From assembly GCA_021234155.1 (NCBI GenBank), contig JAJEKV010000036.1, positions 5,975,079 through 6,039,078 of the forward strand: 64,000 nucleotides of DNA, read 5' to 3'. The notes under the pieces are model-generated. The model saw nothing but the letters and a program-made list of their open reading frames with translations, had not been told where the DNA came from and did no database searches. Positions 24,301 through 37,550 of the stretch are shown here, one piece after another. Source of the stretch: Isoetes taiwanensis. Its lineage: Eukaryota > Streptophyta > Lycopodiopsida > Isoetales > Isoetaceae. Positions within the stretch are counted from its first letter, which is position 1. Each line of letters starts with the position of its first letter. Position numbers and translations under genes: made by a program.

Positions 24301-27300
24301 AGCTTTTTCTTTCTTCTTGTTCCTCAATATATGCCGTAAGTCAGCCATTTTACATCCGCCAAATTATTTTCCTTATTCCACTGCCCTTATCTCCTCCGCC
24401 TATGATATCACCGTGATTGCTCCTCCGAGGCACTCCAAACTCGGCCTTAAACAACTCAAATTCTGCCCTTAAAGTGATCTACTTCAAAATTAGTTTATTT
24501 TACATTTATCAATCTCCCGAATTGGAGCAATAAGAAAGGTTTTGTGATCATTCACCATACCTTGCACTGAGATTTCCATTGCCATTTTCATTGCTCAAGA
24601 CGTATTGTTCCATTGTTGGTTCTATTTGTTCCCAATCAGCTTAGCACGCCTCGTAACTCCTCCATACAACGCGGACTATCTTGGTAACCTCAAGGCTATT
24701 TCCACTTCCTATCTCCGGGCTACCTTAACTTTCGTAATTCGTGGTATGACCTCCGCATCTCCCTTTTGCTGGCAGCTGGCCAGACGCATCCTCGTTCTTC
24801 GCAGATACCATCCTCCTCTTTAATTTCAATCTTCATTTCAAGAATCTCTTCCTCTGCAGCCTTCTCACCTCTCCTCCTTTTTTTTTCAGTCTCCACCACA
24901 AATTCTCTTCCTTTTTCAGAATATCTTCAGCAGCTTTCACCTCTTCCTTGAATCGAAGTTCTTCAGAGTTGACTCGAGGGAGGGAGGGGAGGGAGGGAGG
25001 GAGAGAGAGAGAAAGAAATATTTTTATCGCCCATGGAGACTAATCGCACCAATAGAGGAGCATGAACAACAACAACTAATTTAAAACGACGCATTTACAA
25101 AAATATAAAATTCTCCAACTATTTAGCAATCCAAGGAATTGCAATATCATCGCATTTCATAACACCTTTTTCCGTGATTTTTGAGTATTTCGCTTTCAAA
25201 AAATGCCGTTACATTTGAATCTGTTCTCATGCAAATACTACTAAGCACTCCAACATTCTATTCTACCACCGCAACCCCTTGCATGCCTTTAATGTGCCTT
25301 GTGTTAGAAGGTACTACATATTTAACCCTTGATACTATTAGATATACATACACAACCAAATATATAAAACTCATTTGTAAGTGATTTGTAATCAATTTTT
25401 TCTCACATCTATACGAGATATGTCATTGTATATACATTTAGTAAATGTCGATGAAAAAACATTTTCGGAAAATCTGGAAGGTAGATTGAGGACAAAGTTA
25501 AAAGTAGAGTTTATACAAGATATGGGTTTACTTTTTAATCCCCTATCCATAGTCTAATTCTCGCTAATATTCCAATGGCAAACCCAGCCAAAAGCCCACA
25601 AAACTATTCAATATGGCAAAGTATCAAATCTGAAATTTCCTGTGATAAATGGTGCCAAGGAGCATTGGTCATCCATCTATATTCCCTTTGTGGGTTTTAA
25701 AAAATTCCCTATATAAGATAAGGAAACCTATTGCTACTTGTGGCCCCCAACCCCATGTAGCTAGAAATGTCAAAAACACTTTGATTTTTTATATCACAAG
25801 TATTAGGATGAGATGACTTCAAAGTCCTGAACTGAAAGTCTGATGAGGGGTCATTTCTTTCATGTGATATTGGCAGTATAAAAAGAGGATTATTAAGCGC
25901 TTTTATCTACTTCTGTGAATATACGTGTTTTTCAATAACTATAAAAATATTTTTTCTTCATATTGCCATCATCCCATAAAAACTTTTTCATTTAGATTGT
26001 TTTTGAACAAAGATATTCCGAAGTTTTGTAAGGAATAGCTTATCTTTAATGGTCAAAATATCCAACTCGAAAGATGTAATAAAGCTTCCCATGACACCAA
26101 AGAACGCCGAATGCGCTTCAAAAGTCAACTAAAAATTCTATCAACGTAAAGAGCACAATCAGAATATGATTAAGGCTAAAAGATAAAGTAATTTTAGCGA
26201 GATAATGCACAATTTCAAATCCATGGTACTTAATGTGGCTAATGGTCGTCAACAAAACCGAAGCAGCTTGGATTTTGCAAGGATATTTCTTTAAATCACG
26301 AAATACCTCAAACAAAGTATATTCTAAAAGATCGCTGGCAATCGAGGTAAAAGAATCTGATAGGACTTCTTTTGAAGATGTCCCCGATAAGTTAAAACTT
26401 CAAAGATTTGAAAAGAATGTAAATGAACCACCTTAGAATCTTAGATTTATTTATGACAGAGTAAATAAATGTTTTTCCATTGCGCCCTTCATCATTTAAT
26501 TAGCTTTTGGATACAATCCTAAAAAGTTTTTAACCGATTTCAAAGAAAAGAACCTAAAACAAAACAAACAACTAAGGGACCAAAGAGAGTTCAAACCAAG
26601 GAAGAAGTACATAAAAAAGGATAAACGAAGTATCCAGAGGGGAATAGCAAGTTTTTGGAAATAATATACTACACCAAGGAAAACTCTTTCATAAATAACC
26701 CTTTGAGGATAAAGTGTAATCTAAAACAAAGTGCGTGAAAACTGAAAATATAAATATAAAAGAGATAGGAAGCTCATGGAATATTATAACAATGGGGACC
26801 CGAGAAAAAAGAAGGAGATCTAAGTACCAACCTTGTGATATCAAGTAGTAGTTCACTTGATCGATCATTCCCATCAAGGTTATGATCCTTGTTGCCTCCT
26901 TGGTTACCGAGTAATCATCATTAAGGTGAAGATTATCCACTTGTTTTCCTTCTTTATTTACGTACCCAATGCCGCAGAAGAGAATCGATCCAAAGTGACC
27001 AACCTTAGGTGTGAACACGCTTGAAGAGATACGCCGTTGGAGCTTCCATCCTTGGAGGATGGGTTTCTTTTTCTGCCATTTGTTCCATTCTAGTGCCTTC
27101 ACGGGTCTAAGTGTTTTTCAAAGAACACTTCCGCCCAATTTTTGTATTACCAAAAGCGTTCTTTAAGATCACCGCTTGCGCCTCCATACGTAAAAGGGTT
27201 AGTGATCGCCAAACACCCTCCTGACCTCAAGGTAAGAAAGGTAAGGCAAGAAATGTACCGGGTTTAAGAACAATATGTACATTTTAGTAAGGCCAACCAT

Positions 27301-29170
27301 CTTAGCCATAGGAGATGCACTGTGAAAACCAAGTCCAAGTTGTTCAAGATGAACCAAACTCGCCTCGGTCGATCCAAACAACTTACCCCTACAATCGATT
27401 TATCATTTTTCCAGTATCTTCACATGCACAAGTAAGTGAGGGCAATTGGTGCCCTCCAAAGTTTTTTAGAAAGAAACCATCCCTTTGTCATTGGAATAAG
27501 CCATATTGCCTTTCCTGACTAACATGTAAAGAAGAATTGTACACAAAAAGTCGACCTCAAGGTAGTATCACCTCCGCTTAGTGAAGTATTTGTCCAGCTT
27601 TGATGCCTTCAGTTATACTGGGATTACCATCGTGAATAATTACCAAAGCTTCCAAGTGTCAATCGATAGGTGCTAAAGCACCAAAGTTTTGACTTTCCGC
27701 ATTGCATGTTCCCAAAGTAAAATGCATAACACTCACAAATATCCTCTTTTCAGTGGGATAATGGGAACTTTGATGAATTTTAAGAGTTAAGGTAGGAACT
27801 TCATCATCTCCACATCATCATCAGTCTCGTGGTTATTATTGCCATCAAACTCCCTCATATATCAAGAAGATCATCATCGTAAAAGTAATTTTTTAAATTC
27901 CACTTTTCGCTATAACTTCAAGTAGAGTCATGAATGATCAAAATGTAAATGAAGACTTCTTATATCATGCACAGCTTCCAACCGAGTAAGACCAACAAGA
28001 AACTTTTTTCCCTAAATCATCCTCCATGCAAGTCCTAGCAAAGAGAAGAGCTTCCATGTTCCATAAATTTTAGAAATCAACGCTTTACAAACTCTCCAAA
28101 ATTTTATAGTTTGTACATTTCATCTTTTGGAAAGTAGAGAATCAACCATTAAAAACTAAGGTAACTAACAGATACTTTATTCTTATCAATCGCATAACTC
28201 TCCTTAAGCGGGTGATAAATCATGGACATCCCGGACTTAAAAGGGAGTATTTTAGAACAGTGGAATGTTTGATACGTGAGAAGGAAAATTAGATGGTAGA
28301 TGTAGATGCCGGATTTGTATATTGGGCGTAACAAAAGTTAGATGAGAAAAAATTAGACAGAGATGGACTAGGTGGAGCTGGATGTTGGGCGCAGAAGGCA
28401 GAGTCAAGCGTAGAAGGCAAAAGAATGGGAGCAGTAAAGAGATCCAGAAGGGAAAAGGAGCAAAGGTGCCAGGAATTGGCAAAGAAGAGCCAAAAGATCA
28501 ATGACAAAGAGGCAGGTGCCATGCTGTACTCCGGTGCTAGGTCGTGAGATGGATGAGGATGCTACACTTATATTCTTGAGTGGCCACCCGCTGTGATACT
28601 TTGTTACTGCAGCACTGGACTGCAATTAATCCATGCTAATCCCCATAATGAGGTCGCTAAGGTCATTTCGCAAAAGAAGTTGATAGTCGTCGTTTGAGAT
28701 CAAAATATGGCATGATCCTCTTCAATTCCAACAGGGTGAGCAGCAACATACTGTACAAACTAACGCTATAATCAAGCACAATAGTGGAATACAATAACCC
28801 ATCACCTAGCAAAATCAAGACATTGGAGCAGCATCAGCGACATATGCCCATAAGAGAGAGAGAGAGATCAAAGTAACACTCGCATAAGAAGCAATATAAC
28901 CGCATGATGGAAGAATAAACCACAATGAAAAGAAAAGGTAATACAACTAGACTAAAACGTGGAAAACAGATTGCATACTCCCAATGTGAAGGGATCGGAC
29001 TCAAAATCGGCCGAGTCTATTGTTGGAACAAAATTGGCCATAAGCCACGCCAGCCGTCCTAATGGACTTACTAGCGTAACATAATGAACGGAATCCTACG
29101 ACTAAGTTTCATTGTGTTCGTGTAGCATGCAAATGCAACTCATACATGCATACGTGACTTAACTCGCATA
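24301..29170. other. AT-rich gene desert
   Basis: No gene recognised over nearly 5 kb. The longest frame, 26689-27102 on the minus strand (137 codons), has no known motif and a hydrophobic C-terminal third. It may be a chance frame. A (GGGA)n/(GA)n microsatellite lies at 24976-25018 and a short (GA)n run near 28855-28872. The segment 28160-28560 is purine-rich on +, so its minus frames read as Ser/Pro/Leu/Phe-rich sequence. Confidence 0.4.
24976..25018 (+). repeat. (GGGA)n / (GA)n microsatellite
   Basis: A pure purine run of 'gagggaggga' units that changes into 'gagagagaga' and then 'gaaagaaa'. Confidence 0.9.
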
Positions 29171-29173
29171 TAA

Positions 29174-29617
29174 CACACAAATACCATTAACATTATTAAT
29201 GCAAAGAAACCATTGCATTTAATATATTTAAATTAAAACTCTTTAAACCCCTTGGTTTTAAGTATATTCACACTCTGGGCACTCCGCAACGAGGAGCCAT
29301 GGATAGGTGCTATTCACCTCATTCTTAATCTAAACCGTATATACAAAAGTTCCCTCGCTTAGCAAGGGATGCAAAATTTGTTATTATAATCAGATAACAA
29401 GATTTGCAAAATACTATAAGATTTTAAGATTAAATATACTATATGAAGTTGATATTGTTTTACAAACCATAATTATAAGGGTCTGGCCGCCTCTACTGGC
29501 CACTCTCAGGTGAGAAGCCATGCACCCAAACCAAAGGTTTAAGGATTTTAATTTAAAATATGTTAAAATGCAAATTTATTTTGCGTAATACGTTAATGGG
29601 TATTTTGTGTGTTGATT
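29174..29617. mobile_element. MITE-like element with about 75-bp terminal inverted repeats
   Basis: The left arm (29174-29275) starts 'cacacaaataccattaac' and contains 'atttaaattaaaa'. The right arm (29510-29617) is its reverse complement with mismatches, ending 'gggtattttgtgtgttg'. The interior is AT-rich and non-coding (it includes 'tttgcaaaatactataag'). A partial second copy lies at 36720-36995, which shows this is a dispersed element. The ends may extend a few bases further ('gattgttat' is shared by both copies). The superfamily is not determined, because target duplications were not clear. Confidence 0.7.
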
Positions 29618-30839
29618 GTTATATTGTGACCTTACCCCTTCTGCCCTAACAAAAGCAGATAGATAAACTTTTGCTGGCCTAAATCAAGTAAACAACCCAC
29701 TCATGAACAAAGTAGCTTAGTTTCATTTCAATGGCACAGCTTAGTTTTTACTAATGGCAACGATTTGCTATTACTGTGGGCTTGCGCTTTAGTCCCAATT
29801 TAATAGAAGTCACTTGAATGAGTAGTTTCCCTATTCTAAAATGTAAATATGAAGTACAAATAAATTGAACTAAGTATGTAAATATATAACATATAATCAA
29901 ATAATCATATAACATATGATGATCATGTTATTACCAAAATAACATATAATCACAGCATATCAAATTGCCGACCGCAAGTAATTCAGCATTCTCAAATAAA
30001 CACAGAAGACACATTGACACCCCGTAAACTCTTCTTCGTGAGCCATAGTGTTATCTGCTGTACTGTGCAAAATGAATCTTTAAGAAAGGGCAAAAATTAT
30101 GCAATCCATTGTCTCTTATGTACCTGCATTCCCCCTACTGCGACTCTTGATGTGCGTAATCATCGCTTGTTTCCGGTTCAAGCTTCCACAAAATATTTTG
30201 ACATCAAAGAAAGTCATACACCAATACAAACCGCAGCAGAGGTACAAATCCAATCATCCAATGCAACTTTGTTTTGCCTCAATCGTCGATGTCTACGCAG
30301 AAATTCTTGCAAAATGAGAAAGAGATCTATGAACAAGCCGCGAAAAGAATAGATCTTATAAAACGTTCCCAATAAATAACATGACAATCCTTCCGTGATT
30401 ATCTAACCGCCTTCCAAACATACTCATAAATGTTGTTTTAATGCAACTCGTGCATCACCTGACCATTAGTCAAATTTATTCAAATAATATATGAATTTAT
30501 TGCATTGCCTTTCGTGGAACTAAATTACCAATCAATAAAACTTGTAAGCAGTACAATCACCATGAAATGATGTTCCTTTAGCTATAGAGCTTCGTAACCA
30601 ATCTTGATATAGCCAACGCTCATTTATCTTGTAGATGACCAATCAACCCGCCATCATTTTCATTATTGCCTCATTTCTCAAGCCCTTTAATCCCAATCAG
30701 CGCATCAACTCCGGTGTAAGGGACAATCCAACTTTTGAAAGCCTTTGGTACGCCATGATGCCAGACAAAGTTTCTAATGATGCTTCTCGCTTCTTGTATT
30801 GTTCAATTTCCAATTCGTTGGCGTATAAACCAGTACTCA
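29618..30839. other. AT-rich non-coding DNA
   Basis: No gene seen. The part 29885-29955 is a cluster of 'ataacatat' and 'atcatat' words with local dyad symmetry. The + frame at 30014-30352 (112 codons) has no known motif. Confidence 0.35.
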
Positions 30840-30935
30840 TCATAAATCTGAACTCCTCCTGTGATCCTTCATCCGCTTAGAGCCATCATCTGAATCTGTA
30901 TAACCCTTTAACATGCAAATATTTTGAGAAATGAG
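30840..30935 (-). pseudogene. Possible Ty1/copia RNase H fragment
   Basis: The minus strand reads 'LKGYTDSDDGSKRMKDHRRS'. The Ty1/copia RNase H start reads roughly G-Y-x-D-S-D-W-A-G-x-x-D-D-R-(K/R)-S-T-S-G. Shared features are GYTDSD, a later Asp, and an RRS stretch. The Trp is replaced and the sequence after Ser does not continue as copia. It lies at the C-terminal end of a 102-codon frame (30840-31148) whose remainder I do not recognise. Confidence 0.35.
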
Positions 30936-31148
30936 GCAAGAACTAAAATGTAAAGGGTAAGGGCGCATTTGGAGCAGAGCTGTGGAGTAGAGGTAGGGCT
31001 CGAGTTCCAGCCCGCCTTCAAGAAAACAAGAACAAAAAGCAAAGCCGAACTCCGCTGCATGTGCTCGCCATAGAGAAATGTGAAGCTTGGAGCCGAAGCT
31101 CAGATCTTCGGGCTGACTTTTTTCTCGCCTCCCTCCTTCCTGGGCCAT

Positions 31149-32870
31149 GATTTTGTAAAATGGATCATAACTCCTTTCGAACCACTATATTAGCACCTCG
31201 AACTTACATTATTTTGCCGGAGATCGGGTCGATGTGCATCTTGTGTTATCAGCGCAGGGCCTCGACGCACGTGGGTGAGAAATGCAGCAGTGTTTAACTT
31301 TTTAGCTTTGCCGAATGTGAGATTCTCTGGGCCCATCCACTCCAACTTGGCAATTCACCTACATGTAGAGATGATGCATGATGTAAGCTCACGTCCGCTC
31401 ACCCAAGAATAGATCTGAGGAAGAATTAGATATCGTTTTACTCTTCATCTTCACTTCGAACTCCTAAAACCCATCTAACCCTAAAGCCTAGTAACCCCAC
31501 CCGCTTAAGTAACCCTAAAGTTTAACCCTAAAGTTGAAATCCATTAAAACTATAGATAAAATGCCATTCAAATATGAGAACCCAGCAAAATTTAGATATA
31601 TCGACAGTATGCTGCGGGAAATACGCCTATGAAATATAGCAAAACCATGCCAAAAAGCCGGCAAATCACAAAACCTCTATGTTATATCGCTACATATGCA
31701 GCTCCATAAGAATGCTGTTGTGAGGAGGAGAGATGAGCATGTAATAGAAGTAGATATACACATGCAAGGAGGAGGAGCAAATATAGGGCAAAGAGATCCG
31801 CATGGTAGAGCATAGGAAGACAATAATCCCCAGAGAAAACAAAAGAACAAAATGTAAAATCAGAGTTAAAAGTCACAAATCCATGATAGATCGAAAAATC
31901 AGGGACATACGTAAAAAGCATCAAGATGAAAACAAACGGACGGGATAAGAGAGCGAATACCAAGAAGCAATATAAATAGCATGAAAGAAATAATCAAGTA
32001 AAATTTTAACAAATCCAATGGATAATGGTAGCCCCCAAACAAAACTCGAAGTGAGAGAGACGACCTTTCCAAAGAATGATTATAAAAACGCCAAGAAGAA
32101 AATGGACAACAGCCGCAGAAATGATCCTTAGAGTGATGCTGCATAAGATCACAGAGAATAAATATCTTGGACAACGCGATCTTTGGATGAGGGAAATGGG
32201 TAAATATATAGCGGTCATGAGAGAAGACGTTTCATAACCGCCGAATATGAGTGATTTATATACGTGGCTCGCCCCATCTTTAATGGCGATCTCGGTGGCC
32301 TCTGGACGATGCTATTATGATTGGAGGTGCCTATGATCTTGAAGTATGAAATATGATTTCAGCGTAAGGTTTTGAGGGAATATCGAACCCTCTATACCTT
32401 TGCCTAAGATTTTAGAATACAAAATACTCTGGCTCGAACCCTCTATCAAAATAACTCAATGTCCTAATAAGACTACTTTAACCAATATATCCGAAGTGAG
32501 CTAATGTGATTATTTTTATCTTGAATCTATGTTTTTTTTTTTTTATTATGAATAATATGCATTTAACCATATGTTACAATACAAACTTGTCAACATATTT
32601 CATGTTTTTGAAAGTGTATTATATCTCATATAGGTCGGGCCATAGTATGAATCTCTTTGGCATATACACTTGCTGTGCCATGACAATTGATTGAAAATTT
32701 TAAATTGATTGCAATGGCGGAGCAAAAATGTAATAACAAAGATAAGATGGTGGTTATGTAAGAAAAATGACTTATTGATGGGCAAAAGATGAGCAAATTA
32801 TGACGGCACAATTTGGAGTCAACAAAGTGCCTAAGACCTAGGTGGAAGTTGATACAATTTGGTGAACTAT
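31149..32870. other. AT-rich non-coding DNA with telomere-like words
   Basis: No gene seen. 31474-31530 has several 'aaccctaaa'-type words (plant telomere complement CCCTAAA) spaced irregularly. There is a T run at 32531-32544. Confidence 0.35.
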
Positions 32871-32876
32871 GGTCTC

Positions 32877-33060
32877 CCATGACATGTAGGCTTGGCCTTG
32901 TTTCGTTTAAATACATTGGTTTTGCCCAAAGAAAATCCGAATCATTTCATAGGAAAAATACCATGACATGTGGGCTTGGACTTTTTCGTTTAAATACATT
33001 AGTTTTACCCAAAGAAAAATCCTAATCGCTTCATAGGGAAAATACCATAGGGAAAATACC
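32877..33060 (+). repeat. Tandem repeat, period about 85 bp, 2+ copies
   Basis: Copies at 32877-32960 and 32961-33047 both run 'ccatgacatgt.ggcttgg', 'cgtttaaatacatt', 'cccaaagaaaa', 'ttcatagg.aaaatacc'. A partial third start follows, with a duplicated 'atagggaaaatacc'. Confidence 0.85.
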
Positions 33061-34226
33061 ATGGATCTAACATAATGGATAACCCTAATTATTTCATGCA
33101 TGCTCTCTACTTGAACAGATGCGATCCGGGAGCACCATACATCCGCATGCTTTATCTTCTCGATCTCGCCATAGATGAAAGGTATGGCTCTGATTGCTCA
33201 AGATTTAGGTATTTAAGGATTTAAGGAAGCCACCAGATAAAGCAATTTTAACTTGGCCATATACGGGCATTGGTTGAACCCTAATTAGGGTGGATGATGT
33301 AATTCTTTTGGCGGCTCAAATGGCAAGAGGTAGATGTTTGTTTGAAGTGATATGGTTCTTTTGCCAATATTAGATTGTAAAGCCAAATATTGCCTTTGTA
33401 TATTCCCTCAGAAGTTGTGGGAAATGTTGACACAAGCATCTCCGCCGTTTTCTATGATCAAACAAGACATTGAAGATGCTTCTAGGAATGCACAAATCAT
33501 CAAAACTAAAGGCATTTCTGTTGGAATGTAAGGCTTCACATGTGTTTGACGATTTTCATTTGTTATGTACTTCCATTGCTTAAATGCACTTCCACCGATT
33601 ATTTTAACGAGTTAAATGGTACTCAATTTATTCAAGGCATGCATAGCCTATATACATGTGAAAAACGTGGAAGATAATCTGATTATTCGGATTATTCTGT
33701 AATTTCACAATTTAGCATTATCTAGATGCTTTCCAAAGGAAATAAATCTAGCTTAGCTTGTACTCACAGGAAGATAATTACAGGAAGATAATCTAGCCTT
33801 GCAAGGAAGTCAACTTGCTGGCACTACACAAAAAGGTGCGCATAAGGCGTTAGCACTCTAGCAACCGCCAAACTAAGGATTATCCCAAGATTCTGCGACT
33901 CGGGTTGGATGCATAGTCAAATCTATATTATAGCTTATTTGCTTCAAAATGGTAGTATATTGCTTAGATTATATGTGATTGCACTTGTGTAGGATATAGT
34001 CTGGGGTCTAGACCTCGGATTTGCATTGTTTTATAGTCCACCCTTGATCCGGAAGAATAGCCTAGACTATGATTACATGCTCATGCATGTTCTTGGTCTA
34101 CATGATCAAGCTTCCCGCATTCAACAAATCCGCTTGAGGTAGGTTTTGTGATTTATAATTTTGGCCAAATATGGTGGAGGTGTATACATTAGATTCCCAT
34201 GCATGATGAAATGTGTGATATGATTT
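33061..34226. other. AT-rich non-coding DNA
   Basis: No gene seen. 'cactacacaaaaa' at 33822-33834 could be the end of a CACTA transposon (see findings). A short direct repeat 'aggaagataat' occurs at 33772-33793. Confidence 0.3.
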
Positions 34227-34268
34227 CAAAGGAAGTAGACCCTCGTGCTGCTAGGTCTACTTCCTTTG
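34227..34268. repeat. Perfect 15-bp hairpin with 12-nt loop
   Basis: 'caaaggaagtagacc' (34227-34241) is followed after 12 nt by its exact reverse complement (34254-34268). The length is well above what is expected at random for such a short spacing. It may be a transposon terminal structure or an RNA hairpin. Confidence 0.75.
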
Positions 34269-36719
34269 GAAAAAAAAACGATTAACATTTTGTAGGGGAT
34301 CTCCGATATGGTGAATGGACATTTGGGAGAAATGTGCCATAGTAAATTAAATAGTAAATTAAATAATGACATAGTAATGGATGGCAAGTAATGGATGCTA
34401 TAAACACGAGCTTTCTCTTGATGCTTAGGCTTGAAAAATAAGTAATATACATGTTTGAACATTGCCGCAGATCAAAACACTGCACGTAATATGTATAGAC
34501 CTATGCTAGGTTGTCTAGATCTTTAGAACTATGAAGATTTGACTAAGACATGTTCTCTTGCATGGATTTTAAATATTTTCTCTTGCATGTTCTCTTGCAT
34601 GGACCAAGACATGGGCAAAGTACTTTAAATATTTTCTCACGACAGATTTTCTCACGCTTATAAGTAGAGGGCGTTTATAAAGCACTCAGGGCCGATATCT
34701 GATACTCTAAACATAAGCATCCTATGCTTGCTGGGCCAGATAAAATGGTAGATGTATGGGAGGATTAACATGCAGGCTAACATTAAAATTGCTTGGGAAC
34801 TATATGTTAAAGGCAGAGTAAGTTAGGCATTCTTTGCTATCTTTCTATTGTGTTGAGGATTACATCCAAGGTGAAGGGCGAAAAGCCCAAGAAATCTAAG
34901 CTTACCTGTTAGTGACTTAGGCTCTTACCCTTCTTAGGCTAACTGTCCTCTGGTTTCACTGCAGGTAACGGGATTTCTTGCTCCTATGTGTGTTTTCCAT
35001 TTATTCAAGTTGGAAAAGCTACAAGACAAGACAAGATGACATCGAAGATACATTTTTGACAAATTTGCTGAGCTTTATGGTGCTGATTTGGAAGACAAGG
35101 AAAATTCTGAACTCTATGTTTGCTGGATATTCTAATCCCAGTCTAGAAAAAGCAGTCTTTTAGACTTTAAAAAGTATTTAACATTGGTAATATAAAGATT
35201 TATGGAGAACTTTTTGGATTATGAATGAAATTATGTTTATAAGCTCTAGAGAATGGGGAACTTCTTGTAGATTGTAGAATATGGTAATTGCTTTTGCCTT
35301 GATAAATGCTAACCATTTTAAGGCTTAAGTCAAATGTACACCTGATTTGGCTTAAGGCTGCATATTGACCGGAAGTGGTCTTTGCAAAAGTCCATGAAAG
35401 GTAAAAGTCTGTTTTAACAGGTTTAAAGGGTTTTTTTTTTTTTTTTTTTGTAACTTCCCTTTTTATATATTTTTTCCTTGGTTGTCTAAGCTGACATTTC
35501 TGCTATATCTCCTCTTCTTTGGCTCACTCTCTTAAAAATAAGAGTTCAATATGTTTGGTTGCCTGCCCCATAGGGTAAACGTACTCTAAATCTTCATTTC
35601 TCATTTACTTAGTTATAACGATATTTCCATAATAAATTTTTGTTAACAGATTTCCCATTTAGGGTTTTGTTTAACCTAATCCGGCTCTCGATGGCCGGTG
35701 ACGTCTTCCTGCATGCGTATACTGCCTAGAATGCTTACGGGTGGAAGTTCAACGGTTGATCCCCTCTGATAAAGATCATTTCCGGCTTCCTAAGGATATA
35801 TTTAAACCAGTTAAGGTGTTCAGGTTGTTTCCTTACTTCTCCTTATTGATGCTGATCAGTCTTCTGCCTATTGCTTATTCCGGTGTATGGGAAGGAAAAA
35901 GGGTGGCTTAAACAAAGCCACTATACTCAAACTTCAAATGGAAAAGAAGTTGTCTGAAAAGAGAACGGGTCTGTTTGATTATCATAAGCCCGCAAAGGCT
36001 ATGGCAAAACCTTTGTCTAATCCAAATTTAGAAGAAGGGAACAGTGCAGGCCTGATCAATCTTGTTCCTGCTAGTGGAAGTTCGGTTTCTAATTGGCTCA
36101 TATGAACAAACTCTCCCATTCTCATTGGCTCAGATGAACAAATTGCTACTACGAGTTCTCTTGTTCATGTTGCTGATTGTGCTGAAGACTCTGGACCTGC
36201 CAAAGACGCCACTCAGGTTTTTGGGTCCCCCTCCTTTTTTGTTTGATCCCGATTATCAGCCCTGGTCCTAGATTGATTCTTCAAATAGGTTCTGCTCTGC
36301 TTCTCTTGTCTTAAGTTGTTTATTCTATCCCCTAACTTTATCTCCTCCTGTTGATATTGTCTATCTGTGTATGCTACTCTCTTTAACTCTAGTTATTGTA
36401 AACCATGACTGAACATAACGGCTCCTGCTCTGTTAAATCTTTGTTAGTGTATTTCTCTATAATTTAGACTCCCAGGTTGTCGTAAGTTCCTATTGGTATT
36501 AAATTGCTTATTTCAGGTTTGATCTATAACTATACTACAGTTTTTCCCATGTGCTTAGCATTTTTACTTATTGTGATGACATATTTTACACCTTTTCTGG
36601 TTTAAGTGATTGTTTGCATGCTTCAATTTCTTATGTTCCTTATTTTTTCTAGGATTATCTTATTTTGTGATGGGCATATTTGCCCTTTATTCCAAGATCT
36701 GGACCGTACATAGCAATCC
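34269..36719. other. T-rich non-coding DNA with one small open frame
   Basis: No recognised gene. A run of 19 T lies at 35431-35449 and could be the poly(A) tail of an old minus-strand retroposon. A 72-codon frame at 35887-36105 starts MGRKKGGLNKATILKLQMEK, basic and helical in look, and sits between T-rich intron-like stretches. It might be the start of a retrotransposon ORF1, but I cannot place it in a family. Confidence 0.3.
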
Positions 36720-36995
36720 TCGTTTGTGGGGTATGCATGTACAAGTTTTTGTATACTGTATATTAAAGTTTACAAAATACTATAAGGTTTGAGAGAATGT
36801 ACTTAATGGTGTTAATTTTGTACATGTATTGTAAATATATTTTTGGAGCTCTCGCTGCCCTACGTAACCCCCCGTGTGAATATGCACCCAAACCAAAGGG
36901 GGTTTAAGGGGGATTTTAATTTAAATGTGTGAAATACAATGGTTTGTGTTAATAATGTTAATGATAGTTGTGTGTTGATTGTTATTTAAAAAAAA
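36720..36995. mobile_element. Partial second copy of the 29174-29617 MITE
   Basis: It shares with the first copy 'acaaaatactataag', 'tgcacccaaaccaaag', 'ggattttaatttaaa' and the terminal 'tgtgtgttgattgttat'. It corresponds to the right two thirds of the first copy. The left inverted-repeat arm is missing or too diverged to see. Confidence 0.65.
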
Positions 36996-37000
36996 AATTT

Positions 37001-37015
37001 GGGCCCTTCGGGCCC
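37001..37015. repeat. GC-rich perfect hairpin
   Basis: 'gggcccttcgggccc' forms a 6-bp all-GC stem with a 3-nt loop, directly after an A run and the MITE copy's end. It stands out in an AT-rich setting. Confidence 0.7.
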
Positions 37016-37206
37016 TAACTAATGGGCCTAAATAATAATTACTAAAAGGCATAATAGCATCAAGACAAACAAATTATTTACATTGCAAACAACTATTTAC
37101 ATTTATTCATTATAGCAAATGCCTTTGGCTGGGGCGGCACAGCAAACTCCTTAGAGACAGATCAAAATAGATACACTCAAAGTAATACATTCAATCAGAA
37201 TCTGTT

Positions 37207-37550
37207 TTGAAGGAGCTGCATCATATGATGCCACAGTTTTTGCCATAATCTGATTTAACGAAGCTGCATCATATGATGTCACAGTTTTGCCATCAATCAC
37301 TGGTGGTAACCTGAAATGACAAACTCTAGCCATTTAAGAGGCTGTTTCTGGACATTGCTTGCCACCTAGTGTTTGATCCCTTTACTGATACTGATACTGC
37401 ATGCACATCCCCTGCCCCTCAACATTTGTTATAAGTACTAGATTGAAGTATGAATGCCCGTTTACTGTGAACCTCATTCACATTCAATGAAAATAACTTT
37501 TGAAGGAGCTGCATCATATGATGCCACAGTTTTGCCATAATCTGTTTTAA
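37207..37550. repeat. Three copies of a 45-bp palindrome-centred module
   Basis: The module 'gctgcatcatatgatg.cacagttttgcca' occurs at 37207-37252, 37258-37298 and 37501-37550. Its centre, 'gcatcatatgatgc', is a perfect palindrome. A partial relative lies near 40195-40230, together with 'actctagtgttaaa', which also occurs inverted near 37545. Confidence 0.8.

Noticed and set aside
5939-25018. CRISPR-like arrays
   Set aside because: The repeats in the window are microsatellites, two-copy duplications or transposon arrays. No regular repeat-spacer pattern exists, and the DNA is plant nuclear.
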